Of a stretch of 64,000 nt of DNA, positions 63,520 through 64,000 are shown piece by piece. A model generated the notes under the pieces. The model made no database searches. It worked only from the letters and a program-made list of their open reading frames with translations, and had not been told where the DNA came from. The first letter of the stretch is position 1; the number at the start of each line of letters is the position of its first letter. Source of the stretch: Sulfitobacter mediterraneus (lineage in GTDB: Bacteria > Pseudomonadota > Alphaproteobacteria > Rhodobacterales > Rhodobacteraceae); assembly GCF_003054325.1 (NCBI RefSeq), contig NZ_QBKU01000001.1, forward strand, positions 186,001-250,000, given 5' to 3'. Both the position numbers and the translations under genes were made by a program.

Positions 63520-64000
63520 CTAGGATTTGTCCTTGGCCCGCCAGGTGCCGATCCAGCGGCTGAACCGACCGCGCTTTTCCACCAAATCGTCCTCAATGGC
63601 TTCCAATGTCGGATCAATGCGCGCCATGCGGAACCGCCGCCAGCGCACCCAGATTGCATAGGCGATGGCAAAAAACACCACGAGGATAAAGATATTCAAC
63701 CAAGGAATGCCTTTGGCGGCATCCGGACCATCCACTGCGCGGATCGAAATCGCATTGGGAAAAATCGACAGGAACTCATTGCGCCAGCCATAATGCTTGA
63801 TCGCGACATACTTGGCCGCTTCGCCTGTGGATTTGGCATCTGCCGCCTCGGCCTGCAAGTTCGACGTATCAAACTTGAAATAGGGCGGCCAGCCCCACCC
63901 CGTATCCTCATTGCGGTAAACCATCACATCACCTTTGGCCCGCCGCGTCTGGATAAAGAACACATCGCGGTTCACCGCAGTGCCATCATTGCCCACATCT
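63520..64000 (-). CDS. DUF1523-family membrane protein, 5' end cut by the window
   Basis: The C-terminal about 160 residues of a DUF1523 protein. The conserved RDVFFIQTRR and VMVYRNEDTGWGWPPYFKFD segments are present, followed by a membrane helix (IPWLNIFILVVFFAIAYAIW) and a basic cytoplasmic tail. The frame is open to position 64000, so the start is outside the window. Function is unknown. Confidence 0.88.
   Translation of the reverse strand, partial: DVGNDGTAVNRDVFFIQTRRAKGDVMVYRNEDTGWGWPPYFKFDTSNLQAEAADAKSTGEAAKYVAIKHYGWRNEFLSIFPNAISIRAVDGPDAAKGIPWLNIFILVVFFAIAYAIWVRWRRFRMARIDPTLEAIEDDLVEKRGRFSRWIGTWRAKDKS

Overview
The window looks like a chromosomal segment of an alphaproteobacterium of the order Rhodobacterales, most likely the marine Roseobacter group. 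The reasons are the GC-rich codon use, the taurine/sulfoacetaldehyde gene set, Rhodobacterales-type intergenic GC-rich repeats, and gene families (DUF1523, DUF5928, FemAB-like acyltransferase, mesaconyl-CoA hydratase-like dehydratase) typical of that group. I saw no rRNA, tRNA, CRISPR array, prophage or insertion sequence. Coding density is very high, with many 1-8 bp gene overlaps (ATGA, TAATG and TGATG junctions) that imply translational coupling.

Region 1 (1-17.9 kb) is the most distinctive part. After a truncated gene and a DEAD-box RNA helicase comes a locus for using taurine as carbon, nitrogen and energy source. The tauABC importer (minus strand) is divergent from tpa (taurine:pyruvate aminotransferase). 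Then follow a small glycine-zipper lipoprotein, the MocR-type regulator tauR, xsc (sulfoacetaldehyde acetyltransferase), pta (phosphate acetyltransferase) and soeABC (cytoplasmic-facing molybdoenzyme oxidising sulfite to sulfate). The inferred flow is: taurine is imported and deaminated to sulfoacetaldehyde, Xsc splits this to acetyl phosphate plus sulfite, Pta makes acetyl-CoA, and SoeABC oxidises sulfite into the quinone pool. Candidate TauR boxes, several palindromes and the remains of a decayed gene lie in the control regions. TauC carries a large extra periplasmic domain.

Region 2 (17.9-40 kb) is mostly housekeeping: an M20 amidohydrolase, dapA, a lytic transglycosylase, an EamA permease, a split mnmC (mnmD methyltransferase divergent from the FAD oxidase), a hot-dog dehydratase, a VOC protein, an FMN reductase, an OmpA-type lipoprotein, an AraC-Ogt fusion, nth, a PfkB kinase, rppH, several GNAT acetyltransferases, fadH, zntB, a LysR regulator, a second OmpA protein, an AhpD-like protein and cinA.

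Region 3 (40-56.7 kb) has sfsA and map, an aminotransferase, a ferredoxin reductase-like flavoprotein with rsmD, a peroxiredoxin interrupted by an in-frame TAG, a coupled ridA-gdpD-femAB-like-phhB-mscS cluster, an orphan type I secretion pair, phzF, a class A penicillin-binding protein, and glnK-amtB.

Region 4 (56.7-64 kb) has a coupled smpB-gst and sseA-tyrB group, a secreted SGNH hydrolase with a cysteine cluster, a sulfotransferase divergent from a GT14/DUF5928 glycosyltransferase (probably surface glycan synthesis and sulfation), and a truncated DUF1523 gene at the right edge.

The strongest points for follow-up are the TauC insertion, the amber codon in the peroxiredoxin, the phased direct repeats before tauR, the gene remnant in the tauA-tpa gap, the sulfotransferase/glycosyltransferase pair, and two families of intergenic hairpin repeats. 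All functional statements are from reading the sequence; no database search was run.
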